DNA from: Mytilisepta virgata
Lineage: Eukaryota; Mollusca; Bivalvia; Mytilida; Mytilidae
Assembly: GCA_028015205.1 (NCBI GenBank)
Contig: CM051519.1
Location: 41,955,979-42,019,978, forward strand
DNA length: 64,000 nucleotides
Direction of reading: 5' to 3'
Shown: in pieces, positions 22,452-35,699 of the stretch
Numbering within the stretch: position 1 is the first letter of the stretch
Layout of the letters: every line of letters begins with the position of its first letter
Translations under genes and position numbers: made by a program
The notes under the pieces: generated by a model
Told to the model about the DNA's origin: nothing
What the model saw: only the letters and a program-made list of their open reading frames with translations
Databases searched by the model: none

Positions 22452-22807
22452 GAAATACCGGGATTACCGAGTGAAATCAAAATCGATAATTCACCCAGTG
22501 AAATCGAAAGTCATATTTCACTCTAGGAAGTGACGTAACAATAGCCGTCGCCAACGACGTTGCTATACAATGGTCGACGCATAATCACATAAAAACAACA
22601 TAATCCCTTGTATTTTATCGTTAAAATTTCTGAATACATGGAATATTTCAATGTAAAAAACAGAATAACTTATCTTGAAATTCGAATACCAAAGATCTAC
22701 AACTCGTGACTGAAAAACACTACTAATGTGTTGTTCGGTAACTCGTTGTAAATTGTTAGGACCTCTGTTAGGTATTCTCATTTCAAGATTAGTTATACTA
22801 TAATTGG
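22452..22807 (+). repeat. Dispersed repeat, copy 1
   Basis: Homologous in inverted orientation to 44,311-44,661. Shared pieces include GTGACGTAACAATAGCCGTC and TTTCAAGATTAGTTAT, and the GAATACC...CTACAAC stretch. Confidence 0.8.
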
Positions 22808-24296
22808 TATGGCGTTGTCGGCGTCGTCCTTCGTGAACGCCTGGTTTTCGTGCGATAGTTAGGGACCAAAACGTGCATTTCTTTGTTGAAGCAGAATTAA
22901 TGTTGGATAAAAAATCGTACCATGTAAACGCACTTTAAAAGCACTAAAACTTCTTTCGATACACCGTGAGAATAAATATGGAGCTTAAAAAATTACAATT
23001 CATAAAATAAAATGGCTGTATCTGTTAATTTAAAACATAATTATATATTGTTTATTGAAAATCATTTTGCAAGATCTTCTGTTCAGCCATTCTTGCATTA
23101 TGAATGTTATCCCTCTTTCAAAAAGATCAACTAATATATGTAATCACACTTCATATCACTTATGTTTATTCACGATTATAGTCAACAACAGAATTACTTC
23201 CCATGAGCTCCGCCATAACAGTTTGGAAAATCTGAGATCCTAATGGCAATCTTCCTCTGTCTATATGTAAATTATGTACATTGTAATTTTCTCCTATTAG
23301 AATTTTATCACTAAATATCTGCCTAGACATAACAGAACTTTTGAAATCGTTATGATACTGCTTAAGTTTGTCATCCTTGACAAATGTAGTTTCTGTTAAC
23401 ATTGTTTCTAAACCAAATGAATAATCCATTCTCCAAGACAACAGTCGAACACTTCTCGAACTTGAATCTCTCCCTTTTTGATGCACTTTTTACCGTCTCT
23501 TTATTCAGTTATTCTTTATTCACTTTGTATAACCTTTTATGCATATCCTATGGATTTTATGGAACTTCGGTTATATGATAAATTATTACGAAATCTATTT
23601 CCGTTCCATTACATGTAGCATCCTGATTCATTCTCTGTTTAGATCCATTTTATTCCCTAGTGTTCATAAATTGATTAATATTTCTAAAACACAATTTCAA
23701 CGTCTTAATTTTACAAGGAGTTGCATTTTAATATTTTATACGATACCTAAAGTAAACAAAAGGTGTATTTGATGAAATCCTATCCCTTATTCTCTATTTT
23801 AAATTAAAATGAACGGGTGATAAGGTGTTTATTATAAATTTAAATAACTCAATAGAAGCTTATCATCCTACCCGGATAAGATTTGATCCTGGTATTCAAG
23901 AAATCTTGATGCCAAACTATCATTTACGAGAACGATAGATAATCATTGTGTGATACACTGAGAAGTTATAAAATGTTTTTATTATCTTGCACTTGGACTT
24001 ATAATATTTAGTTGTAAAATCAAAATGATTTTAAATTGAAAACCGTGTCAGCGACATAATTATAAGGAATATAAGGGTATACTCGTATTAATTTGATTGT
24101 GATATTTATATATATTTTAATATCGAGATCTGATTTTCATGGTTGGGCAAAAACAGTTATCTCATAAATGCACCAAATATTTTCATTCCGAAGCATCAGT
24201 GAGTTTGTAGTTTTTGTTTCGGCATCTTTTTTATGCCCCGCCCACGAATGTGGATGGGGTATATATAGAAGATCATACATTCTCCTTCAAGTACGC
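22808..24296. other. No supported gene
   Basis: A 106-codon open frame on the minus strand (23,486-23,166; begins MHQKGRDSSSRSVRLLSWRM) has coding-like composition but no recognised motif and no clear splice context. The rest is AT-rich and featureless. Confidence 0.35.
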
Positions 24297-24426
24297 GTGA
24301 GTTATGGAGTTATGGAATTTCTCCACCCGAGATAGTTAAATTTTCGATTTTCAACACGCGGGCTTTTGCGAGCTTGTTAAATTCTAAAATTTAACTATTG
24401 AGGGTCGAGAAATTCCATAACTCACG
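24297..24426. repeat. Foldback hairpin element
   Basis: GTGAGTTATGG...GGAATTTCTC on the left pairs with GAGAAATTCCATAACTCAC on the right, with a further AGTTAAATTT/AAATTTAACT step inward. The loop is about 20 bp. Confidence 0.75.
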
Positions 24427-24699
24427 AGTAAATTGAAAGAGAATCTGTTTCTCATATGATTTTCGACAAAAACCTCAAGCAAATATCGTTGCTATTTAGT
24501 GTGTTTACATAGACGTCATTTCGGGACGTCTCTTGTTTATCGTTCCAATAACTGTAGAAAAAACAGCTGTAATTCCCACGTAGAAATTTAATCACCGGGA
24601 AGTGGTTAAAAATATTATGTATTTTTATTCCACCGATTAAAGACGCCAAGAATAGGAGAAATAGAGTTACCCTTGTCCTCCGTACTTCCGTAAGTCCGA

Positions 24700-25010
24700 A
24701 CTATGTGGTTAAGTTTTGCGTTTAGGTTAATTTCTTTGGAACTAAGCATAGTGTATTAATGAAACTTCATCAGTGGATGTGCATTGAGTAGTACTGGGCA
24801 GTCATACAATAATTGGGTCATTATGACCTACATGTTATGCTTGAGCGACTCCGGTTAAGTTTTGCGTTTAGGTTCATTTCTTTGGAACTGAGCAGAGTGT
24901 TCAATGAAACTTCATCATTGGATGTGTGGGGTAGTACTGAGCAGTTATATAATAATTGGGTTATTATGACCTACATTTTACGCTTGAGTGGCTCTGGTTA
25001 AATTTTGCAT
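24700..25010. repeat. About 145 bp tandem repeat, two copies plus
   Basis: GTTAAGTTTTGCGTTTAGGTT at 24,708 recurs at 24,854 and in diverged form at 24,997. Each unit contains AATAATTGGGTCATTATGAC or a close variant. Confidence 0.8.
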
Positions 25011-26281
25011 TTATATGGATTTTATTGCGGGGCATTCGTGTATTACAGACACAATTTCTAGTTTCTTTAAATATTCAATTCTGGATTTTTCACTACAATT
25101 TCATTTAATTCTTATTTCACCAAATTTTGGAATGAGAACTCTTTTTGTTTGTTTTCATACCTCACATCGAAAATCTCGAATATTAGGTCGAACACGATTT
25201 AGTTATTCTTGAAATAAACCATATAGGCTAACTCTTTTGTGTATCCTTCTTGTCAATGTTTTGCCAATAACGCAAGAGTCTATTGATATTCAAGCACCTC
25301 AGAACTCAAAGACCCTTTCAGTTGCTGAAATATTGAAATTACCCTGCTTATTTTTCGGTTTCGGTTATACCGGTATTTGTAAATTGTAAGCTTAACCGAA
25401 TAGGAATTTTTCGTCTCCACGATGTCACAAATGGAACATAATTATAGCTTTACTTTGAACAACATTTCTCCAGAAACAAAGTTGAATCTATCCCCTGGCA
25501 CAAAAGAAATAAAACGATTTTTTCAGCATTTCCTCAGTGCTCGTAAGGGCCAAAGTCGGAACGAGCTTAAAATATTCCCGGTCTTCTATACAGCATACAG
25601 ATCGGTGTGATTCAATAAGATTTGATAGGCTAATTTACATACACTAGAATAATGAACTCCGGATCGACGTCACTATTAAAACAATATAAGAAATTAATAC
25701 AAAATGTAAATATTAGACATCACCATAAGATTATGTCTATGCATAATATAAAATGTCAATTGATTACGAGATCAAAGTAAAATGATTATCTGTCATATCA
25801 TGCCTATTCCGAGATTTTTCCGACGTCAAACGTGCCAAATGTTTTAGAATTTGCTGGGGTGCGGGACATCAGGGTGCACTCCATGCATAAAGCGGTGAAA
25901 CTCCGGAATCGCCACTTATTAGTGTTTTATGACCAGTACATTTATTTTCTACAAAGGCTGCAGATGAATATGTGTAGACTATTTTCTTTTTTTCATGGCT
26001 AAAAAATCACATGTTGAGGAAATTAATTTTTGGAGATTTTGAAAATCGAAAAAATAAAAATGATAAATGTTGTTCGTAATTTTTTCCAGTCAGTTTATAT
26101 ATGACCCAACCAAGTGCAAAACAAGCAGCTCGCCATCGGAGGAGTCTCGGTCTTCTTCATTCTGATGTTTTTTTTTATCTTGCATAAATTTGAAATACAA
26201 ATGTATGTGTAGTCTCAGCGTCTCTTTTGGCTAGATCAATATCGCACCAGAACCCATAGACTGAAACTACTTGACCTATTT
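25011..26281. other. No supported gene
   Basis: Only short open frames without motifs. AT-rich intergenic sequence. Confidence 0.35.
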
Positions 26282-26835
26282 GATTGGATTTTAAGGAGGA
26301 TTCCTTGACAGCTCTTTACTGGAAATATGTAGGAGATACCTAATTGGGCTATGTTTCAGATTTTTATAAAAAGTTAGATTACGTACGTTGACTTGCATCT
26401 GAAAATCAAAAAAATAATGTATGCCTCTTTAATACTTCCCGAAATATGGTGTTTCAAGTTTTGGCAAACAGATGTGTAAAAACATAGAATGTAGGTAGGT
26501 ATCGCTACAAAAAGCCAAATATTTAGACTTTAAATTATGATTTCTCAAAATACAGTACCTAGAATTTTAAAAAAAGAGATATATTATTGCCATTGAAATT
26601 CTCTTTTCATTGATATAATATTTATTAGGGGTCACCAGATTTGTTTTTTAGTATATTAGATTTATTACTATATGAAGAGTGAAAATAAGCGTCAAAAAGC
26701 CCAAATAAACGTCGTCACGACGTCGCGAAAAAAAAAATGGAGATTTTTAGTGTTTTTTCATACATGACGTATAGTTGAATGATTTCCACAACGAATACGA
26801 AGCTGGGGACCCTATGTTATTTAATATTATTGAAA
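26282..26835 (+). repeat. Dispersed repeat, copy inverted relative to 29,685-30,165
   Basis: This copy ends AAGCTGGGGACCCTATGT, while the other begins (reverse sense) GGGTCCCCAGCTTCGT. Further matches include the GTCGTCACGACGT segment, the GGTCACCAG segment and the AATTGGGCTA segment against TAGCACAATT. Confidence 0.7.
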
Positions 26836-27746
26836 CGAAAAAATTGACAGCAATAACATATCGTTTCTACAGAAAATTCTGGGGATTATTTTTGAGAAAT
26901 GGCGAGTTTAAGTGAAATTATTAATTATTTTCGGCAGTTTTTATAGGAAATTTGCAGTAAAAGACCTTTATTTTAAGGCTAAAAGCTAATTATAAAAAAT
27001 TTCGATATTTAGATGCAGTTTCGAATATTATAGCTGCACGTAAAATTTCATGAAAACCCGTAATTTAGCGGATTTAGGTACCTCCTACCTTAACAAATAT
27101 TGAAAAAAAGACAAATTCAAAGCAGCTCTACTACGTACTCGTGTGTTTTCTTGTTCTCAGTTTCGTTTATACAAGTAAGCTTCTAATGGTGTACAATATA
27201 AATTTGAATGCAGACAGTGTATACTTTTAGGGAAAGAGCCTCTTGGTAAGCAACATCCTGTTTATTTCATTTTCACCCATAATAATATTTTGAAACTTTT
27301 TAGATGAATTAACAGACCGCTTTTGGTGAATGGTTCAATTCAAAAAGGAGTACGTAAGTCCCATTGCAAATCTTCCGCTTATGTAGATTCTGTACGCACA
27401 GATAATTGTTAGCCCCTTACCAAGTTTCCCGTTGTTCTCAACAACAGTGAATTACGGTAAATCCGATAATCAATAGGCTATTGAAACTAATTATCACAAG
27501 GAAGACAGATGTCCATATTTAAGTATATAATCAATATTTATTATATTAATGGATAACGGTCTGTCTGTTAGAGTTCTCTTCGGTCACCTACATGACCTAA
27601 TCGCATATAACCTTTGGGCAGTTTACTCGTATGGCTTACGCATTCACACGTTATGACTTGTGATTAAATAGTTATTTATCTTATCGATCGTTCGTGGTCA
27701 GTTTTTAGTATGTACATGCATTATTTATGCTGTTATTGATTTTAAA

Positions 27747-29070
27747 ATGAACAGAGAGAACAAGATCCGTGAAACGAGAAGCACAAAAACAAAACCAACA
27801 ATGCAGAATTTAGCTGAAAATTTATGGACTGTTGGGAAAGTATTTTCGGTAAGGTATTTTTTCTCTCTCATTTATTTGTATAATTATTTTCATACATAGA
27901 TACGATCGGGAAGGTCTGATGTAACGTGATATCACACAGTCGTAGACGGGATTTCAGGCGAATAATATTTATAATAAAATTATATCACCAGGATTAAATA
28001 CGTTAATTTTTCACGATTTTTATATTGTTATCACATCTAAATAAAAGAACAAAACATATATAATAAATTAAATGCCGAAATAATGTTCTTTTCCATTACT
28101 CATCGATTTATTTTATTTTTACATGCAAACATTTTTTCTTTATTTACAGACGGAAATAGCAGTACAAAGTGTTAACATGGTACACAACGTACAGGCTTGG
28201 AGAAAGGTAAATTATGTTAAAATTTTTTATATGAAAATAAAAAACGATAAAATATACCAAAAATCTTAGAGTTCAAGAAACCTCTCGAAGAAGTAGGGCC
28301 AGTTTCCCCTTTATTTGTTTCACTCATAACCGTTGATATTTTAATCTTAGATATTTGCCTAATATTGATCGTAAACGATTGTATGCAATGTATTTTACGT
28401 AAAAAAACAAAATCTTATTCTTAATTATTAATAAGTTTGAGTTTACTACTCGCACAGGTAGTTTATATAGGCGATTCTGTTTAATTTGTATCCCTTTTTG
28501 GAATATTACCAAATCATTCTACTGTCGTATAAAAGGAGATGCATAAACTCACTTACAGCAAAAAATTAGTTTTGGTTCTGAGTGTGCTTCACGTTGGAAG
28601 GCTGTCTTACAGACGTTTATTTGGCAAATTTGTGTTAAAACTGTCTCCCAAAGCGATACTCAGGTATGTAGAAATTTTTTTAGTAACGTATTTGTTAGTT
28701 ATTATTAGCAAATCTTTAGAGACCACATACCAAGCTATGCCCCTAGACATTTTGAAAGGTTTTAGGCAGTTTTTTTTTAAATGGTCCTACTTCTGTCTAA
28801 ACTGTATTACTTTTATGCAGAAAAAAATTATTTTTTGGCAAAATCTTGAAATAGACATTTCAAAATTCTGATTTCTCATAAAATTTTTACCCAAAATTTT
28901 GACCAATTTCTGGAGCCTAATCATCTCTTGAAAAAAAACCCGAACATCTGAATTTTGAATTTAAAAACCATGTGTTATAAATAGTTCTGATTTTGTGATT
29001 TTTTTTAATTATTTTGACCCCTTTGTTAAATATGTTCATAATACACTGTATTCCGAAATGCTCAGATTAC

Positions 29071-29113
<43 letters not shown>

Positions 29114-31140
29114 AAAATGAACAGACTATCAATATGTATTATCATAATAAACAATTTTTTAAAAAATATTTTGTTACAATATAATTCAAGATTTTTTGTT
29201 GACTAGAATAAGAGTGAAACATGTTTCATAATAGGATATTGTTAATCTTCCAATAATTGAATCCTAGCGGATTATTTTTGTAATGAGCTTTTAAATATTA
29301 GCCAAACGTCATTTCAGGACATTAAACTCTTGATAATTTTATGGTCGAAAGATGACAAAATAATAATATATCATACATTTAAAATTTTAGTTAGTTACAG
29401 GAGTTTAAAACCTAAATCCGATATTACGGATTTTTATGAAATTTTGTATGCAACTAGAATGTTCGAGGGGGCATCTAAATGCCAAAAATTCTATATATCT
29501 ATCCGTTATTTCTATTAAGTAAGGTTCATTCAGTAAAATGTTAAAAATAAAGGTCGTTCCTTTAGATTCTATGTAAAAAAAGACGAAAAAAGAATAAATA
29601 ATCCCACTTGAAATCGTCTTTTCTATTAAGATAAGATGTTCATGCTGTCAACATTTGTGTTTTATTGATACTAAATAAATATATATAGGGTCCCCAGCTT
29701 CGTCTTTGGGGTGGAAATCATTTAACTATGCCCTATGAAAATCGACATTTTACAATGCTACGTCCTCACGACGTTGTACACTATTTTGGCATTTTGACGT
29801 TTTTTTCACACATATATATAATTAATTTAATATACTCTAAAAAAAAAAGAAGAAACTGGTGACTCCTAATACAGTTTATATCGGTAAAAATGAAATGTCA
29901 GTGATAATAATATATCTTTTTTTAAATGCTAGGGACAAAATCATACTTTAAAAGTCTAAAATTTGACTTTTTTAGCAATATTGACGTGCATTATACAATT
30001 ACCTTGTATTCCAAAACTTAATAACTCACATTTCGGGAATTATTAAAGTGAAATACATTATTATTTTGATATTCAGGCTCTAATTGCATCACAATTTTTT
30101 TTTAATCTGACATATTCGCATGTAGCACAATTAGGTACTTCGAAATCCTATACCTAAACATTACGTCGTCTCAAATCTATAGATAGTTCTCTGAAAGAAA
30201 CACTGTATTCCCACTCCGATTGAATATGAGAATGAGCATGAGGAGCAACCATTTGATTTTCATGCGGAGGGGGTGGGGGGTAGGATTAAATTTGAAATAA
30301 AAAGGCTGGACCAGGATTTTAGGTGTGAAAAAAATACAGGACCTGTATCAATCAGGAATTTTTTGGTTTAAAAGAAAATAAAAATTTGGGCCGCAATAGC
30401 GGCAAAAAAAACTCTTGGTCCAAATTTGAGCAGGATTAAACATTTCGTCCTAGCCCCCTCTCCCCATAAAAATCAAATGGTTGTTCCCTAATAATTTTTG
30501 TATGCAAGTTTGTCATTCGAGAAAAAAATGAGAAATAGTCGGAACAGCAACCCAAAATGTTGTGGAACAGTTTAATATTTCAAAGTGACAAAAAGGAAAA
30601 AGCAAAAGAGAAATCTAAACAATCATCTAATGAACCAGTTATACCTCTTCTTTCCTTCCGAAGTCCTTTTTGATGTGTGCTTGTTTGTTTACCCAGAAGA
30701 GTCACCATATGTTTAAATTAAGGACCACTGTTGTAAATGCTTTAACTTTTTATCCCATTTTTCAGAACCGTGCTTATGATTCTGGCCCTACATTAGAACC
30801 TGATGAAGAAATCCACAAAATTCTGAACATGTATTCCCCGGAAGAATTGGGCACCAAGGGAGAAATGTACTTAATGAAACTCCGCACAGAAATACTGGAT
30901 ATTATTGCGCAATATGACAATGATTACAAAGTTCAGATTTACATACACCGAAATTCTCATTCATTTGGAACCGGGAGGAATTGTATTGTCATAAATATTA
31001 CGGATTCTGACATCACTATGAAAGTAAAAACTGGAAATTCCCCGGTCAAAGAGGAAATGGGTGGACATACATCTGTTTTCCAACTGGCAAATACGACGAA
31101 AAATGTTTTGAAAAAGGTTTCTACGTTGAATTTTATGTGA
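27747..31140 (+). CDS. Gene C: unrecognised four-exon gene, 213 aa
   Basis: Exons 27,747-27,848, 28,150-28,206, 28,559-28,663 and 30,766-31,140 (TGA) are all phase 0 with GTAAGG, GTAAAT and GTATGT donors and CAG/AG acceptors, giving 34+19+35+125 codons including the stop. The product starts MNRENKIRETRSTKTKPTMQ; the third exon reads QKISFGSECASRWKAVLQTF onward; the last begins NRAYDSGPTLEPDEEIHKIL. No signal peptide, membrane span or known domain is apparent. The last exon looks like a small soluble alpha/beta domain, but that is a guess. An AATAAA lies 81 nt after the stop. Further upstream exons cannot be excluded. A defective copy of exon 3 with flanking intron lies at 35,700-36,150, and the third intron hosts two repeats. 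Confidence 0.7.
29072..29111 (+). repeat. Poly(A) run, 40 bases
   Basis: An uninterrupted A run in the third intron of gene C. It could be the tail of a decayed retroposed sequence, but no body is recognised upstream. Confidence 0.85.
29685..30165 (-). repeat. Dispersed repeat within gene C intron 3
   Basis: The inverted partner of 26,282-26,835 (see there). Diverged, non-coding. Confidence 0.7.
30241..30488. mobile_element. Foldback MITE in gene C intron 3
   Basis: GAGCAACCATTTGATTTTCA at the left and AAAATCAAATGGTTGTTCCC at the right are inverted copies, with inner GGGGGTGGGG against CCCCTCTCCCC. About 248 bp. Confidence 0.75.
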
Positions 31141-31220
31141 AATTATGACAGTTATCTGTAAAAATTGTCGTAATTATTTAATTATTGTTTGTTGATATTA
31201 ATTTATTTCAGAAATTATAG

Positions 31221-31226
31221 AATAAA
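31221..31226 (+). promoter_or_regulatory. Poly(A) signal of gene C
   Basis: A canonical AATAAA 81 nt after the TGA of the last exon. It supports 30,766-31,140 as a terminal exon. Confidence 0.65.
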
Positions 31227-33104
31227 ATTCAATTAATCTATTTGTTTAGAAGTGCACAATGTGTAACACTGGGACAAGTGAATCATTCAGAGATTTGTCA
31301 AAAGGGATGAGGGAACCCCTGTAAATGTATATTTGTTTCTGGTAAAAGAGGAAGACATAGTGTAACATTTCATCCGCTGGAAATATAATATTATTATGGA
31401 ACTTATATTCCATGACACCTAAATTATAAAAAAAAAAAATAACAAATTATAAAAAAAATCATTTTTATTTGGTTTTATAAGGTGATTTGAATCAAATTTA
31501 ACTTCAACATATTCTTTCAGTGCGGCAATATACATATACATATGTAATTCTTTTTCCCTGGCCAGGTTTGTGATGAGGAAAATCGTTTCCGACTGCACGC
31601 AGATATGAAATTTAAAAGTTAAATTAGACAGGCAGGAAGGCAACATTTTATGACTGGTGTATACCCTACAGTGTTTCAGTCCGCCACTGGCATCTACACA
31701 TTAGTTGTAATATGTTTGCATAATACACACATAGCTAACTGGACATGCTAAGACCGTTGAGACATATTAACTGACTTGCAGTATGAGTAAGAATTTTATT
31801 TTGCGTCTTCAATGCAACATTAAAGTGAAGGATAAAAAAAATTATGTAAGCACTGGACATGGATTTAGTGTGTGTCATCCCTCCTTGTTTTCCGGCTCGG
31901 TCTTCCCTCTTTTTGTGTGCAACACCCCACTCTATTACATCAGTGGACAAAACATAGGAGTTTTGCTGTAATAGTTGATATTTATTTCTTTTATAAAACG
32001 AAGACATGTAATTTAAAAAAAAAAGTAACCATGGAGTTGAGGGACATTGTAGAGAAAAAGAGGGGGAAAGGGGGGTGACGGATACTAAATCCCAGGTGCC
32101 TGTGTTCTTTTGCATGAATATTTTCAGGCACATGTTTGGATTTGTGTAAAGAATTTATCCACCGTATCCTTCCTTCCTCATACTATAATGAACATGTACA
32201 ATGTACAAATTGTGGACATTTTTTCAGTACATTTTCATACATAAATGTCTGTATAAAGTCACACAGCAGTTGTGCATCAGAGCCTTTAATTGTGATAGGA
32301 TAGCTTAAAATTCCTGTAAAGAGTGAAGGTGTCATGTTGCGAACCATATGTCGGGACATGTCCACCAAAAACCGTAGAGAAGAATATGCCTTTGACGTAG
32401 TCACTGATTCTTTTTCTAAATACTACATTACTGAGGTGGAACATTTTTCTACCATTTAAGTAAACATCTATCCATCCGTTGTCATCGCCTACGTCGTTGA
32501 GATGAATATGCTATTTCAACGTATGCCAGTTGCGGTTGCACTCCACAAATTAATAGTACCATTTTCTATGTGAAGTGAGCTAACAAATGTCATGGTCTTG
32601 TGCCATCTTCAGAGTAAATAATACCCATATACATATATATATATTCTGAAAGGCCATTATGTTAGCATTGTTTCAATCATGATAAAATAAATAAAAAATA
32701 TCCACGAAAACCTAGTTGGCATAGCAACATTTCAAAAATTGTCATAAAAAAAGCTTTAAAAATGTTAAATTTCACTCCACTTCGGCTTAAAATTGAGGTC
32801 TGATGCAGCGTTTTAATCCAATTGAGACTTAATTTTTCAGATTCTGCATAAAATTCCATTACATATGTGGGAAAAAAAGGTTTACTTTTCCGGCTCTTTT
32901 TTTCGCAATTTAACTTACCAGTGCAGGTGCCGATTATCACTGTCAACGTTTTACACACCACATGTCAATTCACAAGTCCCAGTTTATGACCTCAAATTAC
33001 TTGTCAGAAGCAAAATCAGTTAATGTTTTCGTATTTTTTTTAACTAAAATCTATCCTCTTTCAGTCAATATTACAATTTTGAGGTTAAGACATTTATTAT
33101 TTAT
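31227..33104. other. Intergenic, no supported gene
   Basis: Minus-strand open frames at 31,735-32,133 and 32,183-32,404 have no motifs I recognise and no convincing splice context. A short AT dinucleotide run lies at about 32,630-32,643. Confidence 0.4.
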
Positions 33105-33775
33105 CTATCATGTAGTAAAACTTTACCAACTCTAATAATTAATAAAATTCTAAGATAATTAGTGGAGTGTAACCTGCAATGATGGAACTGAAAACGGCTA
33201 GTTCGGATACTTGTGCCGTATATTTTGCTTGTGTCACTGCTTGACACGTGTTCAGTTATTGTCACGTGATCTTTCGACTGATGTCTCCTCCACGAACTAA
33301 AGCCATGAGTTTGTGAATTTTTAGGGGAGTACAAGTATAATTCTGCATGCCCCCCCCTTCTCTCCACATGTATCTTGTAGAAAAACAGTGGTTTTTGTCA
33401 GCAGAAGTCCCACCAGAACAAACTGGTGCTCCCCCATACAATCCCGGAAGTTTCCCACCGATCCCAGACAAGTGTCTTTGGAATGTACAACTGGTACTCA
33501 AGTGTAACATTCGTCGCCCCACCATGGGGAATCTGTGTAAAAAACTGAGCACCTTTTCTCCTGTCATCAGCACCTATTCCTGATTGACTGTCCTTGTCAT
33601 ACTGAACTCTGAACATGTAACATTTTTGCGTTGAGGTTGAAGGGTGGCAGCCAGAATCTGTTGGATAATGGTTAACTATGTCTACGGCCCTTCTGGCATG
33701 GTGTGAATCATCTGGTAAACCATACGGGGAGCCAGTACTGTGACTGTAACCAAGGGTGGAAAAAAATTGGCTCAC
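33105..33775 (-). pseudogene. Polysaccharide lyase family 14 (alginate-lyase-like) pseudogene
   Basis: Three overlapping minus-strand frames form one collinear PL14-like sequence. The first, 33,775-33,450, has CYMFRVQYDKDSQ then GAQFFTQIPHGGATNVTLEY. The second, 33,450-33,375, has GGKLPGLYGGAPVCSGG and CFSTRYMWREGG. The third, 33,365-33,105, has HAELYLYSPKNSQ, YGTSI and FQFHHCRLHS. The signature GGKLPGL-GG...CSGG...CFSTRxMWR...ELYLYxPK is that of PL14 lyases such as the alginate lyases secreted in the digestive system of abalone and sea hares. Frameshifts near 33,450 and in a G8 run near 33,350 break it, and no signal peptide exon was found. The homopolymer break could be a sequencing error; the other is less easily explained that way. 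Confidence 0.75.
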
Positions 33776-35338
33776 ACTACTATGGTAACAGATGTCATCT
33801 GGGAATAATAATTATGCAAAGTTGGTGAGTAAAATCAAACTAGTATAATTGTTACTTAATCTATTACAGTGATCCTGATAAAGTTTTTTTCTTCCGGACT
33901 ACTGAACGATACCCCTGATAAAGTCCACCTTGTTTCTTTAGTTACAAATGTTTAGGACGGTCTCAGGTGGTCAGTCTTTAAATGGCTGTTCCTGTTTCAA
34001 TTTTGTTCAATTTTACTTTGAAGCTACTGTATAAAATTTTGGATTATCGTTTCGGGTTGTTCACATTTGCTTGGTCATGAGCAGTGCCAATGAGACAGGA
34101 TTTATCGAGATATATGTATACAGTCCGTTGAAATAGTTATCTTTAAATGTTTATGACTGTATTCACTGCTGACCAAAACTTTAATGTTTACCGTATTTTA
34201 TCTGTCCCAGTTAACTTATAATGAACAAGACTAAGGTAGCATACTTCGTACACATATACTTGGATTTATATTCATGATACCTGTAATTGACGATTTAAAT
34301 TTTAAAAAATCTCCATATAACACCTAGGTACAAATGTAATAACATAACGTCTCTGTTGAATAATTTTCCATTTCATGGTTGATTTATTATTCTTGTTCTT
34401 GTGATGTATACAGTTACTTCCTAAACAGAATGAAATTGCTGATACATAAACTTTTTGGTCTGGATTACGTTCAGCCTTAGATATTTCAAAAAAATTTCTA
34501 TCTTCCGAATTAGACTCGATAATGCTTCTTTTACGTCTTCCGTTTTACGAGTTTGACCTCTTTTCGGACCTTATATTTACCAATTTTTTCATTCTACAAT
34601 GTGATGTGAATCTAATTTTATTTTCCTTTTTGTTTTGTTTGTTTATGTGAAGAATTCACATTGTGTCAGTTTTTGTATTTTCTCGTTCAATTTCTCTTTC
34701 CCTTTTTCTGTTCTGTATTTCTTTATGGTGTTTATTCTACATATTACTGTTTCGACTTGTCTCCGGATTTTTTGCCTTTTGCTTTCCATCTTTAGATGAT
34801 CTATATCGCTGATATCCAGATTTTTTATCCATGTTATATGATATATTATTAGATTAACTAGTAATCATGAAGATGAAACATGAGAAAATTGTGATGCCAT
34901 CGTGTCAGCTAACGTAAAACCTAAAGATCAAGGCAACTACAAAGGTTATATGTGATAAAGTCATTGACAATACAAGTCAAAGTTCTATCTTAAAACGACA
35001 TTATCAATTTAAACTATATTGAAAGATAAAGAAGGTTGGAGATATACACATACAAAATTTCTGACCACAGAATCGGGTTCTGGTATATTTTCTACTTTGT
35101 ATCGCAGTTTCAGAGATCATATACATACTCTACAACAGTTTGGATTATTGTTTAAGCGTCAATATTTCTGGCATTCTTTTGTCCTTAGATGGTTTTGAAT
35201 TTCCCCATTTGGTCATCTAGACATCGAATCTGCTCTTTAACAATATACATTTACATTTGTATATTTGAAATGCACACATAAACCCAGAAATCTATGATTA
35301 CAAAGTTCGCCTTGTGTCACCAGTAATGTTGGTGTGTG
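33776..35338. other. Intergenic, no supported gene
   Basis: AT-rich, with T- and pyrimidine-rich stretches at 34,560-34,800. No exon, RNA gene or clear repeat structure was seen. Confidence 0.4.
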
Positions 35339-35590
35339 GCTGTGTAGCTCCCCGAGATGTACCCTTACAGCAAGTAATATGACTGTAGGGCGCTTGATAT
35401 CGGGGAACTAAACTCGGACGTAAAACTTACTCTAAGTAGGTCAGATTGACCTAATTTTGGTGGGAGGCTGTGTTACTCCCCGAGATGCACCCTCACACCA
35501 AGTAATATGATTGTAGTTCACTTTGTATGATAAAACTGATTTTTGACATAAAACTTAATTAAAAGCCAGTCAGCTGTGTAATATGGGTCA
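35339..35590. repeat. 127 bp tandem duplication
   Basis: CTGTGTAGCTCCCCGAGATG at 35,339 recurs as CTGTGTTACTCCCCGAGATG at 35,466, each followed by CAAGTAATATGA. Confidence 0.75.
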
Positions 35591-35699
35591 TGTGACCTCC
35601 ATCTTATGTCATATTCTATTAGCCCCCCTCAACTACTTAGAGGCGAACTAAAAACTAATTATTAGTTTGAATCACATACGAAAGAGTAAATATGCTCTC

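Noticed and set aside
33347..33583. Plus-strand 78-codon open frame
   Set aside because: It is antisense to the PL14 relic, which explains its composition.
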